A stretch of DNA of 64,000 nt from Prosthecobacter debontii (GCA_945869695.1 CAMBPV010000004.1:1-64000), one strand, 5' to 3'; counted from the first letter of the stretch, positions 34,478-43,225 are shown. Notes: a model not told the origin generated them from the sequence alone. Numbers and translations: made by a program.

Positions 34478-35233
34478 ATGAAAACAACATCCCGTTCCTT
34501 GATCTGTAAATCTGCTCCCCTTTTCGCCCTCTACCTGACGGCGGGACTGCTGCACGTTGGCTCCGCGCTCGCCGAGATTGAGCCTGCTGCCAAAACTCTG
34601 ACCCAAGCCGTCGCCACCAAATTAGCTGCCGCCAAAACCCTGAGGCTCACAGCCAAGCACGCACTTGACCCATCGCTAGGCGTCGGTGCGCGACTGGAAA
34701 AAGGCCCGCTTCAGATGACCGTGAAGCGTCCGAATCAGTTCTACGTCCTTCAGCAAGCCGGCGAAGAAACACGCGAGATCGCTTATGATGGCAAGACCTT
34801 TTGCATCATGCACCCGCAACTTAAACACCACGCCTGCGCACCTCTCAAGGCGACTTCCATTGAGCAAGTCGCTGACCTGATCGATCAGCGTTTTGGTTTC
34901 CGCCCGCCGGTGGCGGAGCTTCTGGCTGAAGACATGGCCTCCCAGATGTTTCTGCATGTTACTTCTGCCCGCATCACCGGCACGGAGTGGGTTGGCTGGA
35001 CTCGATGCCAAAAGATACACTTCGAGCAGGATGGGATGACCGCCGATCTCTGGGTCGGCCTGAAGGACAAACTTCCACGCCGTTACCTCCTCACCTTCAC
35101 CCGCATGAAGGGTCACCCAACTTGGGACATCCGACTTTCCAAATGGGAGCTCAATGCAGCAGTGAATGAAAAACTCTTCTCAAAAAAACCAGCCGCCGAT
35201 TCTAGCGCGATCCCCATGCTCAAAAGCCGCTAA
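34478..35233 (+). CDS. DUF2092 protein, copy 2
   Basis: 251 residues with an ordinary signal peptide (LFALYLTAGLLHVGSALAEI) and no lipobox, unlike copy 1. The family layout is kept: AVATKLAAAKTLRLTAKHAL, MTVKRPNQFYVLQQAGEETR, IAYDGKTFCIMHPQLKHH, FGFRPPVAELLAED, KIHFEQDGMTADLWVGLKDK followed by LPRRYLLTF. Soluble and lipid-anchored versions of one fold within 8 kb recall the LolA/LolB arrangement, in which a soluble carrier delivers to an anchored acceptor; this analogy is my inference. The small Tyr-rich protein gene follows after 39 bp. Confidence 0.85.
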   Translation: MKTTSRSLICKSAPLFALYLTAGLLHVGSALAEIEPAAKTLTQAVATKLAAAKTLRLTAKHALDPSLGVGARLEKGPLQMTVKRPNQFYVLQQAGEETREIAYDGKTFCIMHPQLKHHACAPLKATSIEQVADLIDQRFGFRPPVAELLAEDMASQMFLHVTSARITGTEWVGWTRCQKIHFEQDGMTADLWVGLKDKLPRRYLLTFTRMKGHPTWDIRLSKWELNAAVNEKLFSKKPAADSSAIPMLKSR

Positions 35234-35272
35234 TCCTTTTTCAACCTCACGTTTCATTTCCCTTTCTGAATC

Positions 35273-35704
35273 ATGAAAACAAATTCACTTCTCACTCTCG
35301 TCCTCGCCGCCTCCTCGCTGCTCATGACCCTCACGCCGGACTCGCTGGCTGCCCCACGCCATCGCCCGGCAAATCCACGCGGAGCACTCGATCCCCGGGG
35401 GCCTCTTGATCCACGCGGTCCCCTCGATCCACGTGGACCTCTTGACCCTCGCGGCCCGCTCGATCCACGCGGCCCGCTCGATCCACGCGGCCCCTTCGAT
35501 CCTCGGGGTCCCTTTGATCCACGCAATCCACACCGCTACATGTACGGTCTGCCAGGAGGCTACGTCGTCCGCCCCTTCCGTGGTGTGAATTTCTACTTCT
35601 GCAGCGGCACTTACTATTACCCGTATTACATCAACGGTCAGACGGTTTACACGATCTGCGTCATCTCCAATGGCGTCCCTGTCGTGCCCGCGCGCCCCTA
35701 TTGA
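35273..35704 (+). CDS. small Tyr-rich secreted protein with DPRGPL repeats, copy 2
   Basis: 143 residues. Signal peptide (SLLTLVLAASSLLMTLTPDS). Residues 39-86 are eight copies of a six-residue unit (LDPRGP, the last two FDPRGP and FDPRNP). The C-terminal domain (YMYGLPGGYVVRPFRGVNFY, YYYPYYINGQTVY) matches that of the protein at 27845, which has an Arg/Gly-rich linker in place of the repeat. The repeat is Pro-rich and charged, so it likely forms an extended spacer that lifts the Tyr-rich domain from the membrane or crosses the periplasm. The stop codon region overlaps the first codon of the next ORF. Confidence 0.75.
   Translation: MKTNSLLTLVLAASSLLMTLTPDSLAAPRHRPANPRGALDPRGPLDPRGPLDPRGPLDPRGPLDPRGPLDPRGPFDPRGPFDPRNPHRYMYGLPGGYVVRPFRGVNFYFCSGTYYYPYYINGQTVYTICVISNGVPVVPARPY
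35387..35530 (+). repeat. 18-bp tandem repeat encoding DPRGPL
   Basis: Eight in-frame 18-bp units of the type CTCGATCCACGCGGCCCG. Units differ at synonymous positions (CGC/CGT/CGG/CGG-GGG), so selection has kept the peptide while the DNA diverged. Copy number may vary between strains. Confidence 0.85.
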
Positions 35705-36546
35705 GAAAGTCCCAACTTCGCAGAACCGTGAAGTCTCGCGCTCAAGCTCCACCTGATAGGAAACGGCACACCGCACTCCGTCTTGGGATGCTTGGATTCA
35801 TGTTGATTCCTCTCTCGCGGGCCGATACCCCGAGAGAGGATGCCCACATCTCACTCCGCTACCCAGGTCGTGCGTGGTTGCAGCCCTATGATCCCACCCT
35901 TCTGAGCCGGCGGATACTCACGGAGTATGAGTACGAGGAAAAAGCAGATGGCGACTCCAGTGAAAAATGGCTCTGGAACGTCCGTGGTGCCTTGCGAGTG
36001 AGCGAGGATATCACCTTCGGTGCCCAATTGGAAGTGCCGTGGCGGTGGGTGGATACGAACGAGGGTGATGACGCAGGCTGGGGAGACCTGGAGACCCGAC
36101 TCGGATTCGCAGGTCACCTCACGGATTCCACCCGTTGGGGTCTCGGTATGAATTTAAAATTCCCCACGGCCTCCGAACTCCTCGGAGACGGAGTCTTTGA
36201 ACTGCGCCCCTTGGCCTCGATGCGATGGAGCTTGACCGACCGAATTCAAATTGGAACCAGCTTCGAGTACAGTTTCACCCCCCGTGACGAGGGCACCCAA
36301 GATGTCTCATCCTTGGAGATCAGACTTCCCCTCACTCTGAAGCTTGGCGAAAAACTCTCTGCTTTCACCAGCTACAAGCCTCGATGGAATTTCGCCCATG
36401 ACACCGACCGCCACCGCTTGGAGTTTGGCCTCACCCGCCTGCTGGGTGCTCACAAAGAATATGCCCTTTCACTCGGCGCTGAGATTCCGCTCACTGACGA
36501 GTCCCTAGCCTGGAAAGGCTCTCTAGGCTTCACTTGGTTTTTCTGA
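35701..36546 (+). CDS. putative outer-membrane barrel protein
   Basis: 281 codons from a TTG overlapping the upstream stop; an ATG at 35788 would give a shorter and more usual signal peptide (MLGFMLIPLSRADTPRED), and I think it the likelier start. The mature part reads as a beta-barrel: RRILTEYEYEEKADGDSSEK, ITFGAQLEVPWRWVDTNEGD, GDLETRLGFAGHLTDSTRWG, LGMNLKFPTASELLGDGVFE, and the C-terminal GSLGFTWFF with terminal Phe. The type resembles MetA-pathway-of-phenol-degradation or other transport-associated barrels. It is the fourth predicted barrel in the locus and closes the second DUF2092 - Tyr-rich - barrel set. Confidence 0.75.
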   Translation: MRKSQLRRTVKSRAQAPPDRKRHTALRLGMLGFMLIPLSRADTPREDAHISLRYPGRAWLQPYDPTLLSRRILTEYEYEEKADGDSSEKWLWNVRGALRVSEDITFGAQLEVPWRWVDTNEGDDAGWGDLETRLGFAGHLTDSTRWGLGMNLKFPTASELLGDGVFELRPLASMRWSLTDRIQIGTSFEYSFTPRDEGTQDVSSLEIRLPLTLKLGEKLSAFTSYKPRWNFAHDTDRHRLEFGLTRLLGAHKEYALSLGAEIPLTDESLAWKGSLGFTWFF

Positions 36547-36776
36547 AGACGCATGTTCATCTGGCCGAAGAGGCCGGTTCCATTGTTTCCAACCGCCAGG
36601 AAGGAACCGCCTGCGGTGCATCTCACATCCAAACGAAACACCCGCGCCGTCATGAAGCCAGACGGAGCCAAGAGACAATTTTGACGCAGGAAAGCATAAA
36701 CAGGCGCAGCGATTTCAATGGTTCCCGCCGACCAATCGCATCACACTGAAGCGTCAAAAATCACTCAAATAATCCT

Positions 36777-39185
36777 ATGAAACTGAAATATGGACACCTC
36801 GTTCTAGCATTCGGCCTTGCGCTCAGTGCCTCAGGAAAGGACAGACTGGATCGCACCTCACTGCCCATCCCGGAGCCGGACCACCCTCGCAGCACGGTGC
36901 TCGACGCCCGCGACGCCAAGGCTCCACCGCGCTTCGAGGTCAAGGCTCCGGCAGGTGCGCCGAACGTGCTCATCGTGCTTGTTGACGACATGGGCTTCGG
37001 CATGCCCAGCGCCTTCGGTGGCCCCGTGCGGATGCCCTCGGCAGACCGCCTTGCCAGCCAGGGACTGCGCTACAATCACTTTCACACCACCGCGCTGTGC
37101 TCGCCCACGCGGGTATCCCTGCTCTCTGGACGCAATCACCACATGAACAACATGGGCAGCATCACCGAGACGGCCACGGGGTTCCCAGGCAATACGGGGC
37201 AGCGCCCAAACAGCGTCGCGCCCCTCGCCGAAATGCTGCGCCTGAATGGTTACAGCACCTCCTTCTTCGGCAAAAACCACGAGACGGCACCCTGGGAGGT
37301 CAGCGTCTCCGGCCCGACCGACCGCTGGCCGACGCGCTCGGGCTTCGACAAGTTTTACGGCTTCTTCGGTGGCGAGACCGACCAGTGGAACCCCACCATC
37401 TACGACGGCATGGCGCGCATCCCCACGCCACATCGCCCTGGTTATAACTTCATGACCGACATGGCCGACCAGGCCATCTCGTGGATGAAATTCCAAAAGT
37501 CGCTCACGCCGGACAAGCCCTTCTTTATGTACTTTGCACCCGGAGCCACCCACGCACCGCATCATGTGCCTGCCGAATGGATCGCCAAAAACAAGGGCCG
37601 CTTCGATGGCGGCTGGGACAAGCTGCGCAATGAGACGCTCGCCCGCCAAATCGCCCTCGGGGTCGTGCCGGAAGGCACCAAGCTCGCCAATAAACCCGAT
37701 GGCATCAAAGACTGGGACACACTGAGCCCTGACGAAAAGAAACTCTTTTCCCGCCAAATGGAGGTTTACTCAGCCTTCGGTGAATTCGCAGACGACGAGA
37801 TCGGCCGCCTCTTTGACGCCGTTGGCGAGATTGGCCAGCTCGATAACACACTCATTTTTTACATCATGGGTGACAACGGCACCAGCGCTGAGGGCGGCAT
37901 GAACGGCATGTTCAGCGAGATGACCTACTTCAACAATGTGCAGGAGTCCGTGCAAGACATGCTCAAACACTACGACGAGTGGGGCGGACCGACGACCTAT
38001 CCACACATGGCCGCAGGCTGGGCCGTCGCGGGTGACACGCCCTTCATGTGGACCAAGCAAATGCCCTCAAACTACGGTGGCACGCGCAATGGCATGATCG
38101 TCTCCTGGCCAAAAGGCATCAAATCCACCCATCAAGTGCGCACCCAGTGGCACCACGTCATCGACGTCGCACCCACCGTGCTCGAAGCCGCCAGCCTGCC
38201 CGAGCCCAAGAGCGTCAACGGCATCGTCCAGTCACCCATCGAGGGCGTCAGCATGGTTTACAGCTTCAACAAGCCCGAGGCCAAAAGCACCCACAAGACC
38301 CAGTATTTCGAAATCTTCGGCAACCGCGCCATCTATCACGACGGCTGGTTCGCCGGCACTGTCCACCGTGCCCCCTGGGAGAAAACGCCGCGTCGAAAAT
38401 TGGCCGAGGACATCTGGGAGCTCTACGATACGACGAAAGATTTCAGCCTCACTAATAACCTCGCCGCCGAAAATCCAGCCAAGCTCAAGGAACTGCAGGC
38501 CATCTTCATGAGAGACGCCAGCAAGTATCGCGCGCTGCCCATCGATGACCGCCTGATGGAACGCATGGTCGCGTCATCAGCGGGAAGACCTGATTTGATG
38601 GGCGAGCGCACCTCGCTCACACTCGGAGCAGGCATGGACTCCATGAGCGAAAACGTCTTCATCAACATCAAAAACCGCTCCCTCTCGATCACCGCCGATG
38701 TAGACATCCCCGAAGGCGGCGCAAATGGCGTGATCCTTGCGCAGGGCGGACGTTTCGGCGGCTGGAGCCTGTATCTCAAAGACGGCAAGCCCACCTATTG
38801 CTACAACTTTGTAGGCTTGCAGGAATACAAAGTTGCCGCTCCCACCGCGCTGGCTACGGGGAAGACTACCGTCCGCATGAACTTTGACTACGACGGCGGT
38901 GGCATTGGCAAAGGCGGCCTGGCCACTCTGCTGGTCAACGGCGAGAAAGTCGCCAGTGGCCGGATCGAACAAACACAACTCGGCATCTTCTCAGCAGACG
39001 AGACCGCGGCTGCGGGCGTGGATGACGCAACGCCCGTCACAGCAGACTACAAGGAGCGTGACAACGCTTTCACAGGTAAGCTCATCCAAGTCACCGTGGA
39101 CGTGAAGCCCGTCGGAGCCGCCGTCAAAGCAGAGGCGGAAGAAGCCAAGAAGGAGTCCGATGTGAAAAAGGCGTTGTCCAACTAG
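36777..39185 (+). CDS. large secreted arylsulfatase, copy 2
   Basis: 802 residues. Signal peptide (HLVLAFGLALSASGKDRL). The sulfatase core is present: APNVLIVLVDDMGFGMPSAF, formylglycine site ALCSPTRVSLLSGRNHHMNN (Cys near 108), TSFFGKNHETAPW, FYIMGDNGTSAEGGM. The C-terminal lectin-like domain corresponds to that of copy 1 (LSITADVDIPEGGANGVILA, FDYDGGGIGKGG). It ends in a lysine/glutamate-rich tail (AEAEEAKKESDVKKALSN) missing in copy 1. Conserved blocks along the full length show common descent. The preceding 230 bp carry no gene. It likely acts on a related but different sulfated substrate. Confidence 0.93.
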   Translation: MKLKYGHLVLAFGLALSASGKDRLDRTSLPIPEPDHPRSTVLDARDAKAPPRFEVKAPAGAPNVLIVLVDDMGFGMPSAFGGPVRMPSADRLASQGLRYNHFHTTALCSPTRVSLLSGRNHHMNNMGSITETATGFPGNTGQRPNSVAPLAEMLRLNGYSTSFFGKNHETAPWEVSVSGPTDRWPTRSGFDKFYGFFGGETDQWNPTIYDGMARIPTPHRPGYNFMTDMADQAISWMKFQKSLTPDKPFFMYFAPGATHAPHHVPAEWIAKNKGRFDGGWDKLRNETLARQIALGVVPEGTKLANKPDGIKDWDTLSPDEKKLFSRQMEVYSAFGEFADDEIGRLFDAVGEIGQLDNTLIFYIMGDNGTSAEGGMNGMFSEMTYFNNVQESVQDMLKHYDEWGGPTTYPHMAAGWAVAGDTPFMWTKQMPSNYGGTRNGMIVSWPKGIKSTHQVRTQWHHVIDVAPTVLEAASLPEPKSVNGIVQSPIEGVSMVYSFNKPEAKSTHKTQYFEIFGNRAIYHDGWFAGTVHRAPWEKTPRRKLAEDIWELYDTTKDFSLTNNLAAENPAKLKELQAIFMRDASKYRALPIDDRLMERMVASSAGRPDLMGERTSLTLGAGMDSMSENVFINIKNRSLSITADVDIPEGGANGVILAQGGRFGGWSLYLKDGKPTYCYNFVGLQEYKVAAPTALATGKTTVRMNFDYDGGGIGKGGLATLLVNGEKVASGRIEQTQLGIFSADETAAAGVDDATPVTADYKERDNAFTGKLIQVTVDVKPVGAAVKAEAEEAKKESDVKKALSN

Positions 39186-39246
39186 TCATTCTAGACCACT
39201 CGGTTCATCTCCCCCGAATCGGTCAGCAACCGAAACCCCTCCTCCC

Positions 39247-40059
39247 TTGAAAAACAAACTCCTCTGCCCATCCGCTCTCGGCCTGCTCCTGCTCGCCTCG
39301 TCCATCGGATGCTCATCCAAACCCGTCTCGGATCTCAAATTCCGCGCCGATCGAAAAGAACGCCTCGCCCAAGGTTGTATCTTCTACTTCGACGGAGCCG
39401 GTGGCGGCACAACCAAGGCGAACTACGCGGACGGCGTCATCAAAGGAATGCTGGATGCCGGCTATCGCGGTGCGGGTGAAATCGTCTCGTGGGAGACCGG
39501 CAAGGGACTCATCAAGGATCAAGATGCCAGCGTCGAGTACAAGCGCTCCAAGGCCAAGGAAGGAGCCGCCAGCATTCAGCGCTACCAGAAAGACTACCCC
39601 GGTGCTCCGCTGGGTCTGCTCGGTTTCTCCGCAGGCACCGCCGAGGCCATCTTCGCGCTTGAGGAGCTATCGGTCAACGCGCCAGTGGATCGGGTTGTCT
39701 TGCTGGGCACGTCCATCAGCCGTGACTACGACCTGACCGAGGCGCTCAAGCGGGTGAAGGGTAAACTCTACATCATCACCTCCACCCACGACCACATGGT
39801 CGGGACAATGATGAAGTTCTCGGGCACCGCCGACCGGAAGCGTCACGACCCCGGCGCAGGCATCAAAGGATTTATTCTTCCTGCCGGAGCCACCGAAGAG
39901 ACCAAGAAGCTCTACGCCGAAAAAATCGTCACCATCCCCTACAGCAAGGACTTCAGGAAGGACGGAGACAAAGACCATCACTTTGACAACGTGAAGGAAG
40001 ACTTCATCCGCGACCACGTGGCACCGCTGCTCATGGGTCAGCCGGGCTCCTCATTGTAA
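39247..40059 (+). CDS. alpha/beta-hydrolase-like lipoprotein
   Basis: 270 residues; TTG start (no ATG gives a signal). Lipobox in LLLLASSIGCSSK. The core suggests an alpha/beta hydrolase: GCIFYFDGAGGGTTKANYAD, GEIVSWETGKGLIKDQ, a nucleophile elbow LGLLGFSAGTAEAIF (GxSxG), VDRVVLLGTSISRDYDL, a possible acid in YIITSTHDHMVG and a late His in KDHHFDNVKEDF. The substrate is unknown. It lies between the second large sulfatase and the coiled-coil barrel and is the second lipase-like lipoprotein in the locus. Confidence 0.75.
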   Translation: MKNKLLCPSALGLLLLASSIGCSSKPVSDLKFRADRKERLAQGCIFYFDGAGGGTTKANYADGVIKGMLDAGYRGAGEIVSWETGKGLIKDQDASVEYKRSKAKEGAASIQRYQKDYPGAPLGLLGFSAGTAEAIFALEELSVNAPVDRVVLLGTSISRDYDLTEALKRVKGKLYIITSTHDHMVGTMMKFSGTADRKRHDPGAGIKGFILPAGATEETKKLYAEKIVTIPYSKDFRKDGDKDHHFDNVKEDFIRDHVAPLLMGQPGSSL

Positions 40060-40093
40060 AACTCATCCTCCCAGTCTTTATTTCGCCTCTCCC

Positions 40094-41485
40094 ATGACCT
40101 CATCCATCGCCAAACATCTCGTCTGCCAGCTCGCCCTTGCTACGGCCCTGCTTGCAGGAACGCCGGCTCCCAAAGCCCCACCGACTGTTGCGATCTCACC
40201 CACGATTGATCCGTGGGAGATCACCCTGAGTCCCTACGGCTGGATGGCAGGATTGGAGGGCACCACCGGTGTGCGCGGATTCACCGCAGAGACGGATGTC
40301 CCGCTCAAAGACATCCTCAGAAATCTCGACATGATCGCGATGCTCAATATCGAGGCCAGAAAAGGCCGCTGGGGTGGGTGGGTTGATGGACTCTACCTCA
40401 AGATGTCCATGGACGCTCAGACCCCCGGCCCTCTTCTCGACTCCGTCGGTTTGAGCGTCGAGCAGATCGTTGCCGAGGCTGCCCTCTTCTACCGCGTCTG
40501 GGAGAGTGATCGCGGATTCCTCGACCTCTATGCCGGTGCTCGCTACATGTCCGTCGGCGGAGAGCTCAGTCTCCATGTCAGTGACTCCGGCGTCGAGCAA
40601 CTCTCCCGCAGGTTGAGTGATGCCGTCGTGAACCGCGTGGTCGATGAAATCTCCAGCATCGCCAGCTCCAAAGCCGCCAGTGCCAAAGGCTCCCTCACAA
40701 GCCAGATCACCCATCTCGTTTCAGATCGTCTTGCCGAGGCCACCTCCCGCGCCACATCCGTCAGAAATCAAGCCACCGAGGGCAGGAGTGAGATCGCAGC
40801 CCAGGTCGCAGCCAAAGGCGCGGAGGTCCGAGACCTTGTTGGAAATCTGCAAGACATCGCCGCCTCCCACCCGAAGCTCGTCGAGGTCATCCGCAACAGT
40901 GAACGCATCCAGGCCGCCCTGCGCAACGCCGTCAGAACAGGCCTCGAGCAACGCGCTCTCGAGGCACAACTCGAGCAAAAAGTCACCGCCGCGCAGCAGG
41001 ACATCGCCACGCTTCAAAACGCTACCGCCACCGTCCGCAGTCGGATCGAACAAGCCCGCACCGCTTTGGCCGCCGCCCGCGCCGAGCTTGATGCCGCACG
41101 CTCCAGCGCCCGCAGCCGCGCCAAAAGTGCCGTCGAGAAAGCCAATAAAAAACTCGCCTCCGCCATCGAGTCCGCTTTGCACGAAGCCATCCCCGATCAA
41201 CTCTCCCAAACCGCCGGTTGGGTGGACCCCTTCGTCGGCATGCGTGCCCACTACAATCTGACCGACCGCCTCTACGCCGTCGCCAAGGCCGACGTCGGCG
41301 GCTTCGGCGTCAGCAGCGACCTCGTCTGGCAGGCCTACGGTGCCCTCGGTTACCACCTCAGCAAAAGCGGCAAGACCACCGTCGAGCTCGGCTACAAATA
41401 CATGGCCGTGGACTACGCCAAAGGCGGCTTCACCTACGACGTCGCCATGAGCGGCGTGATGTTAAACATCGGCTTCCGGTTCTAA
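40094..41485 (+). CDS. outer-membrane barrel with long coiled-coil insert
   Basis: 463 residues. Signal peptide (VCQLALATALLAGTPAPK). Residues about 40-165 and 375-463 form a beta-barrel like that at 28253 (WEITLSPYGWMAGLEGTTGV, FLDLYAGARYMSVGGELSLH; WVDPFVGMRAHYNLTDRLYA, DVGGFGVSSDLVWQAYGALG; terminal FRF). Between them sit some 200 residues of Ala/Arg/Glu/Gln-rich helix with heptad-like spacing (LVSDRLAEATSRATSVRNQA, QQDIATLQNATATVRSRIEQ). The paralog lacks this insert. A helix of that length could stretch far into the periplasm, or outward, as a tether or channel. The gene closes the locus. Function unknown. Confidence 0.8.
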   Translation: MTSSIAKHLVCQLALATALLAGTPAPKAPPTVAISPTIDPWEITLSPYGWMAGLEGTTGVRGFTAETDVPLKDILRNLDMIAMLNIEARKGRWGGWVDGLYLKMSMDAQTPGPLLDSVGLSVEQIVAEAALFYRVWESDRGFLDLYAGARYMSVGGELSLHVSDSGVEQLSRRLSDAVVNRVVDEISSIASSKAASAKGSLTSQITHLVSDRLAEATSRATSVRNQATEGRSEIAAQVAAKGAEVRDLVGNLQDIAASHPKLVEVIRNSERIQAALRNAVRTGLEQRALEAQLEQKVTAAQQDIATLQNATATVRSRIEQARTALAAARAELDAARSSARSRAKSAVEKANKKLASAIESALHEAIPDQLSQTAGWVDPFVGMRAHYNLTDRLYAVAKADVGGFGVSSDLVWQAYGALGYHLSKSGKTTVELGYKYMAVDYAKGGFTYDVAMSGVMLNIGFRF

Positions 41486-41609
41486 CCCCCAGTCCCAGAT
41501 TCGTCATTCTGCCACACCATGGAGGAAAAAAGGGAGGCAGAAAGAAATCTGATCTGATCTTGAGCAACTCGGAAAGGAGCTGGCGTGAGGGGTCGTAGCC
41601 CATGACGCC

Positions 41610-43043
41610 ATGCTTACCATCAACGGCACATCTCGCTCCAACTGCTCCGGCGTCACGCGCCGTGAGCTGTTGCAGATTGGCGGAACAGGCTTGTTTGGCA
41701 TGACGTTGCCGGGTGTTCTCGCCGCGCAAGAAGCCCAGCCAGCTTTCGTGGGTGGAAGGGCTAAGTCGGTGATCTTTTTGTTCCTGTTTGGTGGGCCGAG
41801 CCAGCTCGAGACCTTTGACATGAAGCCGGACGCGAAACGCGAGGTGCGCGGTCCGTTCAAGCCCATCAAAAGCCGCACTCCGGACCTGCTCATCAGCGAG
41901 CCCCTGGGGCGTCTGGCCAAGATCTCGGACAAATACGCCGTCATCCGCTCGATGACGCACACCTACAACGATCACAGCGGCGCCGGACATTATTTGCAGA
42001 CGGGACATCGCTGGCATCTGCCAATTGGCGGCGGCTTTTCGGCCACACCGCAGGATTGGCCATCGATGGGCTCCGTGGTGGAGCATTTGAGCCAAAAAAT
42101 GCCCGGTGGCATGGAGCGTGATCTCGCGTCATACGCGGTGCTGCCAAATCGCCTCGGCAAATTGCAGGATCGCGGGCAATACATCCGCCCTGGTGAGTAT
42201 GCCGGCTGGCTCGGCCAGGCCTACAACCCGATGACCACCGTCATCGACAAGAAAGACGTGAAGGACAATCCCTACTGGCGAGCCTGTGCCGATGGCGAGC
42301 TGAGCTACGAGATCGAAGGGCTCAAGCCCGTCATTCCTGTGGGCCGAATCCAAGAGCGCGTCGGTTTGCTCGATCAGTTCGAGGCCGTGCGCACGCGGCT
42401 CGACATGGGCGATGGCGATGCGATGGACCTTCACCGGAAGCGAGCCATGGCGCTCATTTCCTCCGACAAAACCAGCAGCGCTCTCAACATCCGCGCCGAG
42501 GCCGAAACGATGCGCGACCGCTACGGTCGCCACCTTTTTGGCCAGAGCTGCCTCATGGCACGTCGGCTTGTCGAGGCAGGTACGCGTTTCGTGACCGTGC
42601 ATTACGATAGCCCGGATGGTTACGGCTGGGACTCACACCGCACGAGCGATGACGTTCGGGATCATCTGCTGCCCACGTTTGATCAAGGTTGCTCCGCACT
42701 GCTCACCGATCTGGATGAGCGTGGCCTGCTCGATGAGACCCTCGTTATCGCCATCGGCGAAATGGGCCGCACACCGGTCCCGAACGCCACCTGGGGCCGC
42801 GGCCACTGGAGCACTTGCTTCCCCGCGCTCATCGCCGGTGCGGGCGTGCGCGGCGGAATCGTCTATGGCAGCTCCGACAAAGAAGCCGCCTATCCCGATG
42901 ACAAGCCCGTCTCACCCGAAGACCTCGCCAAGACAATCTACTGGTCCCTCGGAATCGACCCCGATCTCATGCTCATGAATCGCGAAAACCGCCCGATCCC
43001 GATGGTGGACGGCGGCAAGCCGGTGATGGAGTTGTTTGGGTGA
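41610..43043 (+). CDS. DUF1501 protein with Tat-like leader
   Basis: 477 residues. The twin-arginine leader (VTRRELLQIGGTGLFGMTLP) and KSVIFLFLFGGPSQLETFDM mark the DUF1501 family of Planctomycetes and Verrucomicrobia. Further marks are ISDKYAVIRSMTHTYNDHSG, FVTVHYDSPDGYGWDSHRTS and ETLVIAIGEMGRTPVPNATW. The fold is related to alkaline-phosphatase/sulfatase-like proteins, though family members lack a shown activity. In these phyla the gene usually follows a DUF1549/DUF1553 cytochrome gene, but here the partner is absent, with only 124 bp without a gene upstream. Confidence 0.88.
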   Translation: MLTINGTSRSNCSGVTRRELLQIGGTGLFGMTLPGVLAAQEAQPAFVGGRAKSVIFLFLFGGPSQLETFDMKPDAKREVRGPFKPIKSRTPDLLISEPLGRLAKISDKYAVIRSMTHTYNDHSGAGHYLQTGHRWHLPIGGGFSATPQDWPSMGSVVEHLSQKMPGGMERDLASYAVLPNRLGKLQDRGQYIRPGEYAGWLGQAYNPMTTVIDKKDVKDNPYWRACADGELSYEIEGLKPVIPVGRIQERVGLLDQFEAVRTRLDMGDGDAMDLHRKRAMALISSDKTSSALNIRAEAETMRDRYGRHLFGQSCLMARRLVEAGTRFVTVHYDSPDGYGWDSHRTSDDVRDHLLPTFDQGCSALLTDLDERGLLDETLVIAIGEMGRTPVPNATWGRGHWSTCFPALIAGAGVRGGIVYGSSDKEAAYPDDKPVSPEDLAKTIYWSLGIDPDLMLMNRENRPIPMVDGGKPVMELFG

Positions 43044-43225
43044 AGCGAAATGAGTGAGTCAAATGGCGACTGAAGCCGCAAGTCTCCAAGCCAGATTTAT
43101 TGCCAAAACTGGATCTGCCAGCCACTAAAACGATTTTCCGGATGATGGAATCGATTACCATCTTTCGTTTGGCGTTTCCTGTTCCGCTATGAGATTGGTC
43201 ATCTTATCCTTCTTCCTTTGTCACT

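Noticed and set aside
35387-35530. 18-bp repeats as a possible CRISPR array or iteron origin
   Set aside because: Contiguous, in frame, and part of a secreted protein; no replication gene nearby.
36555-36580. Hairpin CTGGCC/GGCCGG after the barrel gene as terminator
   Set aside because: Stem of six with no T-tract; too weak to list.
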